Source of the DNA: an uncultured Thermanaerothrix sp.
GTDB taxonomy: Bacteria > Chloroflexota > Anaerolineae > Anaerolineales > Anaerolineaceae
Direction: 5' to 3'
NCBI RefSeq assembly: GCF_938028735.1
Contig: NZ_CALIMF010000015.1
Coordinates: 1 to 64,000, forward strand
DNA: 64,000 nucleotides
Shown here: one piece after another, positions 62,066 to 64,000 of the stretch
How the letters are laid out: every line of letters begins with the position of its first letter
Numbering within the stretch: position 1 is the stretch's first letter
Position numbers and translations under genes: made by a program
Notes under the pieces: model-generated
What the model was told of the DNA's origin: nothing
Databases searched by the model: none
What the model saw: the letters and a program-made list of their open reading frames with translations, nothing else

Positions 62066-64000
62066 GGGGTATGGCTTTCAAGAGGGGATGGTGATTCTAT
62101 GGGTTGGGTGGCTTGCTCCCCGGCGGACTTGGAAAACGGTTGAACTTCAGGGTACTTGATACGTGGGTGATAGGCGTTGAGCAAGGTCTTGGTAAAGGAT
62201 TCAGTAATCAGATAAAAATCGCGCAGGGTCAAATTGGTTTGATCCAATTGTCTTTCGCGTTGGCAGTACTCGATGGCCTTGCGCACCAAATTCCGAAATT
62301 CTTCTTCCTCGGTGGGCATTTCGGCCCGGGCGCGTGCCTCGGTCATATCCGCCAGCATAAGCAGCGCGGTCTCACGGGATTGAGGCGGCGGTCCTGGGTA
62401 GCGAAAGCGCTGCACATCCACTTGCGTGGGATCGTTTCCGGCGGCTTCAAGAGCTCGGGCGTATTGATAGCGTGCGATCAAGGTGCCGTGGTGTTCGCGA
62501 ATGAAATCAATAATCCGTGGGGGCAAGCGGTGTTTGCGGGCCAGCTGGACGCCGTCCTCGACGTGGCGGATAATGATATCAGCGCTGGTATATGGGTCGA
62601 GTTCGTTATGAGGATTGGTTTTTCCCTGTACTTGATTTTCAATAAAGAAGGCCGGATTGACGGCTTTGCCAATATCGTGATAAATTGCTCCAACGCGAGT
62701 CAGTAGGGTATCTGCACCAATGGCTTCGGCAGCCTGTTCGGCAAGATTAGCGACCTGAAGACTGTGCTGATACGACCCTGGCGCATTTCGTAAAACAAAC
62801 TGAAGTAGGGAATGATCTGGCCGAAGCAGATCCAGAAGTTGGAGGGGAGTAATGACGCCGAGAGCTTGCGAGAAGAGGAATTGGAGCAAGAGGGTTAGAC
62901 TGGCTGAGGCAATTCCGTTGATGAAAGAAGAGCCAACCAGCGTAGTGATGCCGATCCAATCAGCAAAGGGGTCGGGCAAGCGAAAGGCGATGATCATAGC
63001 GCTCCCAGTTAGCCCGATAGCAATGCCGGCACCGAAAAAATTGGCTACCCGGCGAGCCTTTCCCAATGCCAAGATGCCCATAAGGCTGGTGAGAAGATAG
63101 AATATGAACAACCCAAGGGCATTGGGTAGATTATAGGTGGAGAGCAGACTCAATACCAGTGAGAAAACGAGGCCAATTTCCAGGCTGTAGAGACTGGCTA
63201 CGGTGAGAGCAAAGGCGGGCAAAGGAAATAGATAAGGGACAACGACACGATTGGGGATGACGATCCGAGCGGCATAAAGAAATACTAGAAAAGTGAATGC
63301 CAGGAGCAAAAGCGCCTTAAGGCTTTCAAGCGAATGGGCGCGCTGGCGGGTAAAGTATAACCCGATGAAAACGCTCAAGGAGGCTACCAGCGCTGTAGCC
63401 CCTGCAATTTCCCGATAACGATTTTCTGTTTCGACCAGGCCGAATTTTTCCAGGGCCTCCATGACGACTGGGGTGATTAACTGGCCGCGGCGCACGATGA
63501 CCTCGCCTGCTAGGTAAGAACGGGTGACGGGCTCAACGCGTTTGGCCGCCTCCTCACGCGCCCTTTCGGTGAGTGTTTCGCTGTACAGACTGTTGGGTTG
63601 AACCAAGGGAGTGACCAGATCCGCAACAATGCGAGCCTGCTCCTCGGGAAGGGTAAAACTAATCATCCCGGGGACGCTTTGGCGGGCCTCCTCCAGACGA
63701 TCCTCTCGTATGGTGCCGCGCATGACCTGCTCAAGGGTGAGCAGGGCCTCCTGCTGAATCGTTTGCCATTGATTGTCATTAAGATCAATAATTAACCGTG
63801 CCGTCTGTTCAGAGATGGGAATGTCAGCCAAGGCTTGTAGATCCTCGATCTTTTGTTCGGGAGCGGCATACGGGTCATAACGGACTGTTGTAATGTAATT
63901 CAGAGCCAGTTGTAGTTTCTCGATCTGACGGCGGGTAATGGACGGATCAGGGGGCAGATAAACCGGAGCAACTGACTTGCGGGCCTCTTCTTGGGCCTGA
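62062..64000 (-). CDS. pgpH: 7TM-HD cyclic-di-AMP phosphodiesterase PgpH, partial
   Basis: The gene runs off the right edge; about 646 residues are present, lacking the first membrane helix. The extracytoplasmic 7TMR-HDED domain comes first (including QAQEEARKSVAPVYLPPDPS, read through to the window edge), then seven membrane helices (about 63450-62870). A cytoplasmic HD domain follows, with NAPGSYQHSLQVANLAEQAA, YHDIGKAVNPAFFIEN and IREHHGTLIARYQY. Relatives hydrolyse c-di-AMP. A TTG at 63831 is only an internal codon. Confidence 0.93.
   Translation of the reverse strand, partial: QAQEEARKSVAPVYLPPDPSITRRQIEKLQLALNYITTVRYDPYAAPEQKIEDLQALADIPISEQTARLIIDLNDNQWQTIQQEALLTLEQVMRGTIREDRLEEARQSVPGMISFTLPEEQARIVADLVTPLVQPNSLYSETLTERAREEAAKRVEPVTRSYLAGEVIVRRGQLITPVVMEALEKFGLVETENRYREIAGATALVASLSVFIGLYFTRQRAHSLESLKALLLLAFTFLVFLYAARIVIPNRVVVPYLFPLPAFALTVASLYSLEIGLVFSLVLSLLSTYNLPNALGLFIFYLLTSLMGILALGKARRVANFFGAGIAIGLTGSAMIIAFRLPDPFADWIGITTLVGSSFINGIASASLTLLLQFLFSQALGVITPLQLLDLLRPDHSLLQFVLRNAPGSYQHSLQVANLAEQAAEAIGADTLLTRVGAIYHDIGKAVNPAFFIENQVQGKTNPHNELDPYTSADIIIRHVEDGVQLARKHRLPPRIIDFIREHHGTLIARYQYARALEAAGNDPTQVDVQRFRYPGPPPQSRETALLMLADMTEARARAEMPTEEEEFRNLVRKAIEYCQRERQLDQTNLTLRDFYLITESFTKTLLNAYHPRIKYPEVQPFSKSAGEQATQPIESPSPLESHTP

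Overview
The window looks like a chromosomal segment of a Chloroflexota bacterium, most likely class Anaerolineae. This is inferred from gene families, mixed GC content (roughly half) and operon style; there is no rRNA or other phylogenetic anchor. I see no tRNA or rRNA gene, phage, insertion sequence or CRISPR array. Almost all the sequence is coding.

Left part (1-11.7 kb): a ten-gene branched-chain amino acid operon on the plus strand, ilvD(partial)-ilvB-ilvN-ilvC-leuA-leuC-leuD-cimA-leuB-ilvE, closed by a strong terminator. Having both leuA and cimA means that 2-oxobutyrate for isoleucine can be made from pyruvate through citramalate, with LeuCD and LeuB shared by both routes. An unrecognised 71-codon ORF with a perfect ribosome binding site sits between leuA and leuC and overlaps the start of leuC. 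IlvC resembles the fungal mitochondrial type.

11.7-26.2 kb: a chemoreceptor-like protein with a C-terminal V4R-like sensor domain, a histidine kinase relic, an orphan BMP-type lipoprotein, and a GH1 beta-glucosidase whose promoter carries two LacI-family operators seven helical turns apart. Then come rpmF, hflX, an aminotransferase, a histidine kinase, an M28 glutaminyl-cyclase-like peptidase, trmFO and an isolated cytochrome cd1 nitrite reductase. The reductase has an extra N-terminal cytochrome c domain and a lipoprotein anchor.

26.5-39.6 kb: the most unusual region. rpoN (sigma-54, with an inserted zinc ribbon) follows a near-consensus sigma-54 promoter. It is followed by a PAS/GAF histidine kinase and an NtrC-class activator that ends without a DNA-binding domain. 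A second sigma-54 promoter then precedes a small two-helix membrane protein, a 1785-residue TPR protein, and a TPR protein ending in a clan CD (caspase/gingipain-like) cysteine peptidase domain. This reads as a self-contained sigma-54 switch driving a cytoplasmic TPR-protease module. I know of no described system with this composition.

39.6-46.8 kb (minus strand): a tightly coupled glucosylglycerate cluster: glycosyltransferase, USP-fused glucosyl-3-phosphoglycerate synthase, phosphatase, GH13_18 phosphorylase and GH63-type hydrolase. It appears to encode both synthesis and breakdown of a compatible solute.

46.9-64 kb: housekeeping genes for sulfur transfer and tRNA modification (cysteine desulfurase, mnmA, trmI), a Nudix hydrolase, ribosomal protein bL25, an M1-type lipoprotein peptidase, lhgO, orphan response regulators, a LysM-M23 peptidase, a pair of unrecognised genes, an endonuclease IV-like protein, and dgkA-ybeY-pgpH, with pgpH running off the right edge.
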